NCBI GenBank assembly: GCA_903840265.1
Contig: CAIMFH010000078.1
Coordinates: forward strand, 1-35,446
Direction: 5' to 3'
DNA: 35,446 nucleotides
Source of the DNA: an uncultured Schlesneria sp.
GTDB taxonomy: Bacteria; Planctomycetota; Planctomycetia; Planctomycetales; Planctomycetaceae
The number at the start of each line of letters is the position of its first letter. The stretch's first letter is position 1. A program made the position numbers and the translations under genes. The notes beneath the pieces are model-generated. The model searched no databases. It saw only the letters and a program-made list of their open reading frames with translations, and was not told the DNA's origin. This document shows positions 23,890-32,501 of the stretch, piece by piece.

Positions 23890-25640
23890 GTGTGACAACC
23901 TCTCCGTCTGCGACATCGATCATCAGGCGTGCCCGGTTTGTGGTGACGCTGTTTGGGATCGCATGGACAGTCCTGGCGCTGCGGTTGATGCAGCTGCAGT
24001 GGTGGCAGGAGGGTCGTTTTTCGGATCGAGCCGAGCAACAGCGCGAGTATGCCGAAGAGATTCCCGCGCGTCCGGGAGACATTGTCGATCGACAGGGTCG
24101 ACTCGTCGCAACCACGTTGACGCTGCGTAGTTTGTTCATCGTCCCACGACGAATCAGTCAGCCGTGGACTGTCGCCAATGCGCTCTCGAGCGCGCTGGAT
24201 CTTCCCGCGGATCAGCTCTTCGAAAAGATTGGCGAGCGGCGCGATCGACAGTTCTTGTGGGTGAAGCGAAGGTTGACCTCGGATGAAGTCGAGAAGATCA
24301 AGGCGCTCAAGTTGCCTGCCGACTCGTGGGGCTTCCGCGACGAGTATCGTCGCGAGTATCCGCAAGGTGTCGTCGCCGCGCACGTGCTGGGACTGCGGGA
24401 CATCGATGGGGTGGGACGCGGTGGGATCGAAGAGGGATTGGACAAAGTCCTCAGTGGCGAAAAAGGACGTCGCAAGCTGGCTCGAGATTCTCGCGGTCGC
24501 GTGATCGAAATCCTGGACGATATCGAGCATCCCCCTTCGCCCGGGCAAAACGTGCAATTGTCACTCGATCTCGTCGTACAACTGTTCGCCGAGCGGGAAC
24601 TTGACGCGGTCATGAAAGAATGGAAGCCGGAAAGCTGCAGCGCCATCGCTCTCGATCCCAAGACTGGCGATGTGTTGGCGATGGCGACCCGGCCTACATT
24701 CGATCCCAATCATCCGGAACGAGCGGCACCGGCCGAATGGAAGAACCGCGCGATTGCGGACATCTACGAACCCGGCTCAACATTCAAGCCGTTCGTAGTC
24801 AGTTACGGATTGGATCAGCAAGTTCTTCGCACAGACGACAAGTTCGACTGCGAGAACGGCCTCTATCGTATGGGCCGGCGTCAACTCCATGATCATCATC
24901 GCTATGGGACACTCAGCCTGACGGATGTATTGGTGAAATCCAGCAATATCGGCATGGCAAAAGTTGGCGAACGTCTGACGAACGAACGTCTCTTCGAAGC
25001 GGCCACCCTGTTCGGATTTGGTCGGAAGACCGGCATCGAGTTACCAGGTGAACTCCCTGGAATCCTGCGACCTCTCAAGCAATGGACGACTTACTCCACG
25101 GGGTCGATCCCGATGGGGCATGAACTGGCGACGACGCCGTTGCAACTCATCTCGGCACACGCGGCACTGGCGAATGGCGGCCTGCTGGTCCGACCCAGAA
25201 TCGTGCTGCCGCATCAGCAGGACTCGACGGCAGCAATCAGGCAGCTCAGTGAACAGACCGTTTCACCGGATGTGGCCAAATGGATCATCGATGTCCCGAT
25301 GCAGGAAGTCGTGACACGCGGCACGGGCAAAAGGGCTCGTATCCCCGGATACAATGTCTTCGGTAAGACGGGGACGGCGCAGTGCATTTCACCGAACGGC
25401 GGCTATGTTCACGGCAAATACATCAGTTCGTTCGTCTGTGGTGCCCCGGTCGAAGATCCGCGCCTGTTGGTCCTGGTCGTCGTGAACCAGTCCTCGGTCG
25501 GTGGCGAAACATTCGGTGGTCGAGTCGCCGCCCCCGCCGCCGCCAACATTCTCAAGCAGTCGCTGGTCTATCAGCGCATCTCGCCCGATCAGCACTTGCT
25601 GGATGCCGCCGCCAACTGGAAGGAAGACCCGGCGGAATAA
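23886..25640 (+). CDS. ftsI: Division-type penicillin-binding transpeptidase (FtsI/PBP2 family)
   Basis: A 584-residue class B penicillin-binding protein. One membrane helix (about 17-37) is followed by a dimerisation/pedestal domain beginning with RPGDIVDRQGRLVA and a transpeptidase domain with S298-T-F-K301 (EPGSTFKPF), S352-S-N354 and K494-TGT (FGKTGTAQ). It forms peptide cross-links in peptidoglycan outside the inner membrane. The start overlaps the ftsL-like stop (ATGA), so they are translated together. Position in the dcw cluster favours FtsI over the elongation PBP2. Full catalytic motifs imply an active enzyme, notable in Planctomycetes, where peptidoglycan was long doubted and FtsZ is generally absent. 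Confidence 0.9.
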   Translation: MSVTTSPSATSIIRRARFVVTLFGIAWTVLALRLMQLQWWQEGRFSDRAEQQREYAEEIPARPGDIVDRQGRLVATTLTLRSLFIVPRRISQPWTVANALSSALDLPADQLFEKIGERRDRQFLWVKRRLTSDEVEKIKALKLPADSWGFRDEYRREYPQGVVAAHVLGLRDIDGVGRGGIEEGLDKVLSGEKGRRKLARDSRGRVIEILDDIEHPPSPGQNVQLSLDLVVQLFAERELDAVMKEWKPESCSAIALDPKTGDVLAMATRPTFDPNHPERAAPAEWKNRAIADIYEPGSTFKPFVVSYGLDQQVLRTDDKFDCENGLYRMGRRQLHDHHRYGTLSLTDVLVKSSNIGMAKVGERLTNERLFEAATLFGFGRKTGIELPGELPGILRPLKQWTTYSTGSIPMGHELATTPLQLISAHAALANGGLLVRPRIVLPHQQDSTAAIRQLSEQTVSPDVAKWIIDVPMQEVVTRGTGKRARIPGYNVFGKTGTAQCISPNGGYVHGKYISSFVCGAPVEDPRLLVLVVVNQSSVGGETFGGRVAAPAAANILKQSLVYQRISPDQHLLDAAANWKEDPAE

Positions 25641-25656
25641 GCTCACCCCACTGCTC

Positions 25657-25682
25657 GTCATTCACGCCTGCGCGTGATTGAC
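25657..25682 (+). terminator. Hairpin after the FtsI-type gene
   Basis: GTCATTCACGC (25657-25667) pairs with GCGTGATTGAC (25672-25682) with one mismatch and a CTGC loop, 17 bases after the stop. No T-tract follows. It opens with GTCATTC, like the repeat at 27748, so it may be a member of a dispersed palindromic family. The rest of 25683-25924 shows nothing else I can support. Confidence 0.45.
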
Positions 25683-25924
25683 GGAACCGATCAAACTTCG
25701 CCGCTCGGACCGTGCTCCGGCAAACTTGATTTAATCGTGCGACCCCTCACCAGATCTGCCCGATCCGCAGGATTTCACAGCTTTCGAGTTATTGCCGTGG
25801 GGCTAGCGGCAGATTCCGCCGATTCCTTACCCGATAGATCATCGTGCGCGCCGACATTCGACAGGGGAGCCTTGTTCCCACTGACGACTGTTGGTGCCGA
25901 TCACTTATGAGGAAGGATCAAATC

Positions 25925-26797
25925 GTGCATCAGGATCAACGAATTGGGTTGGCTCTAGCAGTCTTGCTGCTCGGGGCTGCTGGTGCGTTTTTCTTTCGTC
26001 ACGATCCCAAACCAGCCGGTTCATCGGGCGCTCACTTGAAGACCGGGGCGGAACTGGACGCTCGAATTGCAGAGAAGTCGATTTCCCCTTATCTCCAATC
26101 GACTGATCGTGGAACATCCGCGAAGAACGTGTCGGATCGCCAGGGTGCAGACGACGGCCTGCCTCGATTGGATACGCCCGATTTTTTCACTGAAGGTGGG
26201 CGAATCTCCAACTCAGATGCCGGGTTGCAGGAACTTGCACCGATTCCCTTCCCTGACACGAATGGTGGAAATTCCGCCTCATCTCAGGGATCGGGAACGG
26301 CGAAGTCTTCGGTCGGGTCGGATCGAACCCATCTTGTCCAGAAGGGCGAGACTCTCTCATCGATCGCGGCGAAAGAGCTCGGAAGTTCAGGTCGATTCGC
26401 AGACTTGTTCGAAGCGAATCGCGATCAATTGAAAGACGCCAACGATGTCCGGGTCGGCATGATCTTGCGCGTTCCCACACGCGGCGGCACTCGCGCGGCG
26501 GACTCTGCGGTATCGAAACCAAAAGGTCGAGAGAGCGGCGCGCCGACGCTGCTCCCTGGAAACCCGAACCGTCCCGACGTGAGTGAACTGCCGGTGATTA
26601 CCGTTGATCCGGATCAACAACCTGATCAACGTTCATCAGATCCAAATGCCACGAAGAAACTGTTCGAACCGGCCAAGCGTCATCCATTGGGCGTGAAAGT
26701 GCCCGGCACACAATCCAGCCAGGTCGAACCTGCCAAACCAGCGCGAAAGCTAAGCCAGCTTCCTCCAAAGGACGCTGGCGGTAAAGTGGCTCGCTAG
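25925..26797 (+). CDS. Membrane-anchored LysM protein 2
   Basis: A 290-residue protein starting at GTG 25925, chosen because AGGAAGGA ends seven bases upstream; an ATG at 25907 overlaps that site and would add six residues. Residues about 8-25 (GLALAVLLLGAAGAFFF) form a membrane anchor. A disordered linker follows (about 26-130), then a standard LysM domain, THLVQKGETLSSIAAKELG through MILRVPT at about 140-190, and a Pro/Lys-rich basic tail. It binds peptidoglycan-type glycans by family. With the first LysM protein it brackets the ftsL-ftsI pair, so both may serve the same wall machinery. It is separated from ftsI by 284 bases and could have its own promoter. Confidence 0.82.
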   Translation: MHQDQRIGLALAVLLLGAAGAFFFRHDPKPAGSSGAHLKTGAELDARIAEKSISPYLQSTDRGTSAKNVSDRQGADDGLPRLDTPDFFTEGGRISNSDAGLQELAPIPFPDTNGGNSASSQGSGTAKSSVGSDRTHLVQKGETLSSIAAKELGSSGRFADLFEANRDQLKDANDVRVGMILRVPTRGGTRAADSAVSKPKGRESGAPTLLPGNPNRPDVSELPVITVDPDQQPDQRSSDPNATKKLFEPAKRHPLGVKVPGTQSSQVEPAKPARKLSQLPPKDAGGKVAR

Positions 26798-26961
26798 TCG
26801 AGCGGCAGTACATTCTCCAAGCTGACGCGTGGCTATACTCTGTGCAGTGCTGATCATGCACTCATTGGTGCTCATGTCCGTATGTGGCTGCATCTACAAC
26901 CGCGACTTGTACTTTCGCGACGCGGCGAATTGGCGTCGGGCAGCCTGAATTCGCGCCCTCT

Positions 26962-26990
26962 TTGCATCCCATTGTCCGACGCGCTAGAAT
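26962..26990 (+). promoter_or_regulatory. Sigma-70-like promoter of the superoxide dismutase gene
   Basis: A -35 element TTGCAT (26962-26967), a 17-base spacer and a -10 element TAGAAT (26985-26990) precede sodA by about 70 bases. They match the consensus TTGACA/TATAAT at four and five positions. A GGAG Shine-Dalgarno lies nine bases before the sodA ATG. Confidence 0.6.
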
Positions 26991-27062
26991 ACGCGCCGCA
27001 ATTCGCGAATCCTCGATCGTCGCGAGATCCCCGTTACCTCGATCCAGCCTGGAGAAACAATT

Positions 27063-27674
27063 ATGGCCTTTACGCTGCCTGCCCTGCCCTACGCCATTGA
27101 TGCGTTGGCCCCTCACATTGATGCCAAGACGATGGAAATTCACCATACCAAGCATCATCAAGCGTATATCAACAACGCGAACAAGGCGTTGGAAGCACAT
27201 CCGACTCTGGCTGCCAAATCCGTCGAAGCGTTGATCTCGGATCTCGCTTCGGTTCCGGATGACATCCGCACTGTTGTCCGCAACAACGCCGGTGGTCACT
27301 ACAACCACTCGTTGTTCTGGACTGTCCTGGGACCAAACGCCGGTGGCGAGCCGACTGGTGCTTTGGCTGCCGCGATCACCAGTGCCTTCGGATCATTCGC
27401 GACCTTCAAAGAGAAGTTCGCTGCCGCGGCTGCCGGACGATTCGGTAGTGGCTGGGCCTGGCTTGCCGTCGATAAGGGCAAGGTCGTGGTCGAAAGCTCG
27501 CCAAATCAAGACAGCCCCTTGATGGAAGGGCGAACACCGATCCTGGGATTGGATGTTTGGGAGCACGCCTACTACCTGAACTACCAAAACCGTCGTCCAG
27601 ATTACATCACGGCCTTCTGGAATGTCGTCAACTGGAATGAAGTTTCTCGTCGCTTTGCAGAAGCTTCGAAGTAG
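27063..27674 (+). CDS. sodA: Superoxide dismutase, Mn/Fe family
   Basis: A 203-residue cytoplasmic enzyme of normal length. The four metal ligands are H27 ([12 protein letters not shown]), H82 ([10 protein letters not shown]), D164 and H168 ([18 protein letters not shown]). The GGHYNH block with glycine and the pattern around the second Fe/Mn-discriminating site favour manganese, but iron or cambialistic use cannot be excluded by eye. It converts superoxide to peroxide and oxygen. There is no signal peptide. It has its own promoter upstream and a strong terminator hairpin downstream, so it is transcribed alone. Confidence 0.95.
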   Translation: MAFTLPALPYAIDALAPHIDAKTMEIHHTKHHQAYINNANKALEAHPTLAAKSVEALISDLASVPDDIRTVVRNNAGGHYNHSLFWTVLGPNAGGEPTGALAAAITSAFGSFATFKEKFAAAAAGRFGSGWAWLAVDKGKVVVESSPNQDSPLMEGRTPILGLDVWEHAYYLNYQNRRPDYITAFWNVVNWNEVSRRFAEASK

Positions 27675-27694
27675 TCATTGATTTCAGGTATCAG

Positions 27695-27731
27695 AATAAC
27701 CCTCGGCCGCGATGAGTTGCCGAGGGTTATT
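27695..27731 (+). terminator. Terminator of sodA
   Basis: AATAACCCTCGGC (27695-27707) pairs perfectly over 13 bases with GCCGAGGGTTATT (27719-27731) around an 11-base loop, 20 bases after the sodA stop. CATTCTTTG follows. It is the strongest hairpin in the window. Confidence 0.85.
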
Positions 27732-27747
27732 CATTCTTTGATATCCG

Positions 27748-27773
27748 TCATTCCCGCGCAAGCGGGAATCCAG
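27748..27773. repeat. REP-like palindrome
   Basis: GTCATTCCCGC followed by GCAA and GCGGGAATCCA forms an eight-base perfect stem (27750-27757 with 27762-27769). This exact style of short palindrome is a widespread dispersed intergenic repeat in many bacteria. It lies in the convergent gap between sodA and the WD40 gene. Confidence 0.6.
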
Positions 27774-27832
27774 CGAGTCGGAGGGACGGTGTCGAGTGCG
27801 AATGAACGAATCGTGTCGCATGGAAACTGCGA

Positions 27833-28912
27833 TCAACTGCGCACCTTGGTTTCGTGAATTTGCTGCACATCGATACGGTGCGTTTCTTTGCCGGTGCGAA
27901 GATCGTAGACGCGAACGTTGTGTTCGAGTCCCGCGACTGCCAGCGAATTGCCGTCGGGAGAAAACCGCAAATTCATGACCATCGACGGATTTTCAATCAC
28001 GTATCTCACTCGCTGATCCTCAAGATCCCAGACCACGATTCGCCGAGTCATGGCGTCGCCCCATGCCGCGACAGTTCCGTTTGACGTGACATCAATCGCA
28101 GCAATTCCACTCGTGCCGTACGCCCCTGCGGGGCCGCGCCAACGCTCCGTATTGCTGGCGATGTCCCATATTCGCAGGATTCCCTCGCCCGCCATGCAAA
28201 TCACGCCGCTGCCATCGGATAAGAATGCTGCCGCCGCAATCGGGATATGATCGTCATCTTCGATTTCGCAGAGCAGCTCCCCCGAATCCGTGTCCCAAAC
28301 TCCAATCGATCCATCGGACCAGACACACAGAAAGCGGTGGCCGTCGTTGGAAAAGTGAAGCCGGTAAATCGGCTGATTGATCAAATGCGGCAGAGCTTTC
28401 GCAAGACTGTGGCGGGGATTGCACAAATAAATTGCGCCATCAATAGCGGAACCCGCCATCCACTGTCCATCGCGGCTAATTGCCGTCGCCCTAAAGCGGA
28501 CCTTTGGAGTGACAAGCTCCGTGGCGGCCGCGGTTTCCAAATCAACCCACCAGAGTTCGCCTGAACGAGTCGCTGCCACGATGCTTTTTCCGTCTGGTGA
28601 CAACGTGGCATGGTTGAGAGAATCCTTCAGGATTTCGGACCAGGACGGAACATAGCCCTGACCTCCGAGTTGATGTACGGACAACCGATGCGCTTCGCTG
28701 CCGAATGTACGCGATGCGACCAGCAACGTTTTCCCATCCGCTGACCAGTCAACGTGATTGACCGTCGTCATCGACGGGCGATGTCCGCTGGTCTTGAATA
28801 ACGGGTTCTCCAGACACCGAGAAAACTCGGGCTCGTCCGCCATCAGCAACCCAAAAGCCAGCAGGATGGCGATGCCCACGCCAGCGATTACCTGTTCCCG
28901 AAACAGTCGCAT
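27833..28912 (-). CDS. WD40-repeat protein with N-terminal membrane anchor or signal
   Basis: A 359-residue protein. Residues about 8-25 (VIAGVGIAILLAFGLLMADE) are hydrophobic and act as a signal or anchor, so the rest is probably periplasmic. The remainder has beta-propeller repeats with SPDGKSI/SVDG-type and WD-type ends: VDWSADGKTLLVAS, LSPDGKSIVAATRSGELWWVD, VWDTDSGELL, IWDIASNTERW, VWDLEDQRVRY and RFSPDGNSLAVAGLEHNVRVYDLRTGKE. Seven blades are likely. WD40 propellers are binding scaffolds; the partner is unknown. ATG 28912 has GGAGAT eight bases upstream. It is convergent with sodA and divergent from the SDR gene across an AT-rich gap. Confidence 0.85.
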   Translation of the reverse strand: MRLFREQVIAGVGIAILLAFGLLMADEPEFSRCLENPLFKTSGHRPSMTTVNHVDWSADGKTLLVASRTFGSEAHRLSVHQLGGQGYVPSWSEILKDSLNHATLSPDGKSIVAATRSGELWWVDLETAAATELVTPKVRFRATAISRDGQWMAGSAIDGAIYLCNPRHSLAKALPHLINQPIYRLHFSNDGHRFLCVWSDGSIGVWDTDSGELLCEIEDDDHIPIAAAAFLSDGSGVICMAGEGILRIWDIASNTERWRGPAGAYGTSGIAAIDVTSNGTVAAWGDAMTRRIVVWDLEDQRVRYVIENPSMVMNLRFSPDGNSLAVAGLEHNVRVYDLRTGKETHRIDVQQIHETKVRS

Positions 28913-29308
28913 TGAGAGATCTCCAAAAGCCTGCGGGCCCTTTGCTCTACATCATAAGACAACATCGTATCTGATTTTTCCACAAATAACAGACATTTCG
29001 TCTGTTATTGGATGTGTTTTTGTTATGTCTGTGATTTAAGTATTTATTGCTAAAATGTTTGTGGTGTTTAACAATCTAAAAAAGACGCAATACTTCAACG
29101 CAGAAAAAATCGAAACAGATCACATCAATTGTGGTTGTTAAGTGACGCGCTCGTCTCTGCTATGCCCATATAGACGTACGACGGCTTTCGCTCTTACACG
29201 CTAAATCTCAACTTTTGGAATTTCGTGTCGATTTTTCTGTGTGGTCCCGCGTACCGAGGATCGCTAGGCTTCCGTTGAATTGTCTGATTCAGAACCGGAG
29301 CGGCAGCC
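28913..29308. promoter_or_regulatory. AT-rich divergent intergenic region
   Basis: This 396-base stretch between the WD40 and SDR genes is visibly richer in A and T than the flanking genes, with runs such as TTTTTG and AAAAAAG. It should contain both promoters. It holds a perfect palindrome (28985-29009) and a further ACAGAC-type site at 29025-29032. No convincing protein gene is seen. Confidence 0.6.
28985..29009. promoter_or_regulatory. Palindrome AATAACAGAC/GTCTGTTATT, likely operator
   Basis: A perfect ten-base inverted repeat with a five-base centre. Its core ACAGACAT recurs once more in inverted form as ATGTCTGT at 29025-29032, which argues for a DNA-binding protein rather than a terminator. 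Confidence 0.45.
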
Positions 29309-30064
29309 ATGTTTACGCGGATTTCCGATCACTACAAAAACAGCACGGCGGTCGTGATTGGAGCGGGTGGAATCGGTGACGCAATAGTTCAACTACTGTC
29401 CGGCCAGGTCGCGAAATTAGTTGTGGGGGATCGAGATCAGCGTCTGTTGGATGCCCTCACCCCTCAAGTTGGAACCGAGCTGGTTCGACGCAAAATTGAT
29501 GTCAGCGATGCGGCTTCCGTTCGTGATTTCTTTGCGTATTGCAGCCAACACGCGGGTTCCCCTCAGTTCTTGTTCTACACAGCGGGAATCTTGAACCTGG
29601 AATCGCTCGCCGACACGACCCCTGCACTTTGGGACACAGCGGTCGACATCAACTTGAACGGCGCCTTCTACTGCACGCACGCGGCAATGGAGCTGATGAT
29701 TCCGCAGCAGCAAGGCAGCATCCTGCTCTTGGGATCGATCGCCGGAACCAGGGCCCGTTCGGGGTCTCGAGTGAATCCCGTTTACAATACGACGAAAGCG
29801 GCGGTGTCAGCATTCGTCAACGCGGCAGCCATGCAGCTACGCCCTCATGGCGTCCGCATCAACTGTATCTCGCCAGGCCCCACGGCCACCGCCATGATGG
29901 ACCTGCAGCCGAAGCAAGTCCACGCGGCCATCAGCGAAATCGCGCTGGATCGTCGCCAGAATAGCCCCATCGAAGTCGCCGAATTGGCACTGTTCGTGGC
30001 CGCGCACGGCCGTTTCACGGGAGAAGATGTGGGACTGGGTGGCGGTGCAGGACTCGGCGGATGA
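29309..30064 (+). CDS. Short-chain dehydrogenase/reductase
   Basis: A 251-residue SDR. The cofactor loop is GAGGIG (18-23); D41 at the end of the second strand (VVGDRD) points to NAD(H) rather than NADP(H). The classical NNAG motif is replaced by YTAG (90-93). The catalytic residues are S143, Y159 and K163 (YNTTK), followed by the ISPGPTATAM segment. The substrate cannot be told from the sequence; SDRs with this profile include acyl- and polyol-oxidising enzymes. The end VGLGGGAGLGG is glycine-rich and slightly unusual for the family. GGAG lies about nine bases before ATG 29309. The gene is divergent from the WD40 gene and convergent with the hypothetical gene at 30123. Confidence 0.9.
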   Translation: MFTRISDHYKNSTAVVIGAGGIGDAIVQLLSGQVAKLVVGDRDQRLLDALTPQVGTELVRRKIDVSDAASVRDFFAYCSQHAGSPQFLFYTAGILNLESLADTTPALWDTAVDINLNGAFYCTHAAMELMIPQQQGSILLLGSIAGTRARSGSRVNPVYNTTKAAVSAFVNAAAMQLRPHGVRINCISPGPTATAMMDLQPKQVHAAISEIALDRRQNSPIEVAELALFVAAHGRFTGEDVGLGGGAGLGG

Positions 30065-30100
30065 TTTATTCTTGCACGCGGTCACTATGCCAAATGAGAT

Positions 30101-30124
30101 GACCTCGACTATTACAGTCGAGTC
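30101..30124. terminator. Bidirectional hairpin between convergent genes
   Basis: CTCGACT (30104-30110) and AGTCGAG (30116-30122) form a perfect seven-base stem around ATTAC, extended by GA/TC across a bulge. It lies 36 bases after the SDR stop and abuts the stop codon of the minus-strand gene, so it may terminate both. Confidence 0.55.
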
Positions 30125-31268
30125 AGCCAGGCGTCGCCTCTACTGGGACTGGCCATAGCGTGATCGGCCATGGCGAACTCCGCGACAATCGCACCGCATC
30201 TTCGTAGTGCCGCACGAACAGCAATCCATCCTGCGCCGGCAATTCATGGAGATCCAAATCTCCGGCATGCCGCCATTCGCGTTCCACGGACCAGTCCGTT
30301 CCCGGCGAAGAACTCGGTGAGGATGTGAACTGAAAGAACGGTCGGTCTCCTTCCCCCAAAGATTGCCAGGTCGCTTCATTTCCGTAGATGACCGGTCTAG
30401 CACCGCGCTCCTGCAACCATCGTTGGCGGATACAGATGCCGTACGGTTCAAAGTCCCAACGCGAGCGATGAGTCTGAAACTTGCGAAGTGGCGGTAGATC
30501 CAGCAGCGGCACAGCGGTCAGGCAAACGACCGCGTGCCCGCCACGGATCATGCGCGAGGCGGCCAGCAGTTTTCGCTGCGTCACGATTCGTTCGAGTGCC
30601 GCGATGGCGCAATGATCGGCTTCGCCAGCGTCATCCAGGAGCGAGTCAATGTAATCAGGAACGGACTGACTGGGCCATGGTCCTGCGCAGGCACGAGTCG
30701 TATGCGATAGAAACGTCCACTCGTCAGGCGACGGCTGCGGCACAAGTTCGCAGATGGACGGTTTCTCATCTTGCGAATCGTTGGAGGGACCAAAAGACAA
30801 CTGACCGTCGCCCGACGGCGACCAGAGCGTTGCGCCTCTCCCAATTAGATCGTCTCGAACGGCTCGCGGGTGCGTATCTGGCAAGTCCACGATCTCGACA
30901 GGGCCATTCCGGGCTAACCGCTCCTGCAATGCGCGGTGGATATTTCCATTGGTTCGCACTTGGAGTGCAAGCACGAGATCGGCCGTCGCTAAGAGGGCCC
31001 GATCTGGCGGAGGAATCGCGCCCTCTTCATTGACCCATCCGTTTTCCAAACCCGCACTGATTGTTGCTTCTTCGATCGGGATCCGTAACCGCTCGGCCCC
31101 TCGACGCACGAAGTCAGTCCCTGCGGCACCCTCCGCCACGACGAGTAGATCGCCTGATTCCTGAATTCGTCGCAATGCAGCCCGCAATCCGCACAGCCAC
31201 GTTGCCTGGGGATCAATCAGGCGAGGCAGCCGCGACATGACAATGGCAATGCGTCGTGGTTCTGACAT
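30123..31268 (-). CDS. Hypothetical protein with Rossmann-like start and EREWR-type C-terminal motif
   Basis: A 381-residue protein from ATG 31268; an ATG at 31346 is also possible, and neither has a clear Shine-Dalgarno. I do not recognise the family. The N-terminal part (RIAIVMSRLPRLIDPQ, then DLLVVAEGAAGTDFVRRGAE) looks like a nucleotide-binding alpha/beta fold. The C-terminal third has YGICIRQRWLQERGARPVIYG and, later, WSVEREWRHAGDLDL, a combination also seen in DUF2971-like and other proteins of poorly known function in genomic islands. A reading frame upstream of 31268 continues to 31811 but overlaps the HEAT gene on the other strand and is unlikely to be used. It is divergent from the HEAT gene and convergent with the SDR gene. 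Confidence 0.55.
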   Translation of the reverse strand: MSEPRRIAIVMSRLPRLIDPQATWLCGLRAALRRIQESGDLLVVAEGAAGTDFVRRGAERLRIPIEEATISAGLENGWVNEEGAIPPPDRALLATADLVLALQVRTNGNIHRALQERLARNGPVEIVDLPDTHPRAVRDDLIGRGATLWSPSGDGQLSFGPSNDSQDEKPSICELVPQPSPDEWTFLSHTTRACAGPWPSQSVPDYIDSLLDDAGEADHCAIAALERIVTQRKLLAASRMIRGGHAVVCLTAVPLLDLPPLRKFQTHRSRWDFEPYGICIRQRWLQERGARPVIYGNEATWQSLGEGDRPFFQFTSSPSSSPGTDWSVEREWRHAGDLDLHELPAQDGLLFVRHYEDAVRLSRSSPWPITLWPVPVEATPG

Positions 31269-31505
31269 GACAGCGATGTTCGTTGATGGGTTTGTGGCCA
31301 GATCAGAATATCGTTGGATTTCCAAAGAATCAGCTCTGCTCGACATCGCACGGCCACGAAAGAGATCGCAGATGTGCCCTGATCGCGAGCGTGGATTCCC
31401 ATTTCCGACCGCGGGCTGAAATTGGGAAAGCACTTGCCTATAATCCCGCGTATCGTCGGCTGATGCAGTCTCGCGGCCGCGCTGTTTTGATTTTCTGGCG
31501 ACACA

Positions 31506-32501
31506 ATGACTAATACGACTGATTCTGGTTCCTCTTCGCAGGTCCCACACCCCGAATTGTCTGACGATCTGCCGCCAGTTCAACCTCCTTCTGCGGGCTT
31601 TATCGTTCAACTGTTTGTGGTGCCAGGGATGATCGTGGCCGCGGTCGTTCTGGTTTGGTTCGCATTCGGGCGAATCGCCGCCGTCGAGCAAGACTGGCGA
31701 TCGCTGACTGAAGAATTGCAAAGCCCGAACGGACATATTCGCAACCGGGCGATGTATGGATTGTCGCAAGTCTTGGAACAAGATCGGCGTCGAGGCCAAG
31801 ACGGGCAACAACTCGCTTCGAATCGAGAGATTGCGTCGTCATTGGCCGATCAGTTGACGCGTGAACTCAAGTCGAATTCCAGTTCTCGCGAAAGCCTGTC
31901 AATCCAGGAGTACCTGACGCGTGCCGTCGGATTGCTGGACGTACCAGAAGTCACCATGCCTCCATTGCGACAAGCGCTGGAACCGACGCGCGATGTCGAA
32001 ATCCGAAAAAGCGGCGTGGCATCGATTGCCTTGATCGCCGGACGCGCACTAGAGAAAGGGACACCTCTGGACGATCCCGAAACCGTCGATGCGCTCGTCA
32101 AGTTGTCTGCGGATAACCTCCCTCTGATGCGGCAAACGGCAGCGTTCGCTTTAGGCTTGTTTCAGTCCGACGCCGCCAAGCAGCAATTGCGAGTCCTGCT
32201 GGGTAATGACGATTGGAAGACGTGCGTCAACGCGGCCATCGCCCTCGCGAGGAACGAAAATACGGATGGGTTAGGCGTCTTCAAGCAAGCCCTGATGGCG
32301 AAGCCACCGGAAAAAGCGGAAGAACAAGTGGAGTACTCGATGATCCTGGCCAACTCGTTAAGAGCCATTGCCAAGCTGGGCCCCAAAATGAGTGAGCCCG
32401 ATCGAGCCGAATTCCGCGAGATCTTAAAGCCACTGATCAACAATCACGCGGATGTCCGAGTCCGGGTCGACGCACAGAACGCGCTGCTGTCGCTGAAGTG
32501 A
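31506..32501 (+). CDS. Single-pass membrane protein with HEAT-like repeats
   Basis: A 331-residue protein. A Pro-rich, acidic N-terminal tail of about 33 residues is followed by one membrane helix (about 34-56, IVQLFVVPGMIVAAVVLVWFAF) and a helical region. In the latter, units such as IRNRAMYGLSQVLE, RDVEIRKSGVASIALIAG, LPLMRQTAAFALGLFQSD, WKTCVNAAIALARNENTDG and ADVRVRVDAQNALLSL have the HEAT pattern. HEAT arrays bind proteins; no partner is known. The 3' end overlaps the start of the decarboxylase gene (GTGA), so the two are co-translated and may work together, though no functional link is obvious. ATG 31506 has only a weak Shine-Dalgarno. Confidence 0.78.
   Translation: MTNTTDSGSSSQVPHPELSDDLPPVQPPSAGFIVQLFVVPGMIVAAVVLVWFAFGRIAAVEQDWRSLTEELQSPNGHIRNRAMYGLSQVLEQDRRRGQDGQQLASNREIASSLADQLTRELKSNSSSRESLSIQEYLTRAVGLLDVPEVTMPPLRQALEPTRDVEIRKSGVASIALIAGRALEKGTPLDDPETVDALVKLSADNLPLMRQTAAFALGLFQSDAAKQQLRVLLGNDDWKTCVNAAIALARNENTDGLGVFKQALMAKPPEKAEEQVEYSMILANSLRAIAKLGPKMSEPDRAEFREILKPLINNHADVRVRVDAQNALLSLK

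Noticed and set aside
31269-31811. N-terminal extension of the hypothetical gene at 30123
   Set aside because: It overlaps the HEAT gene on the other strand, is Arg-rich and lacks a start signal.
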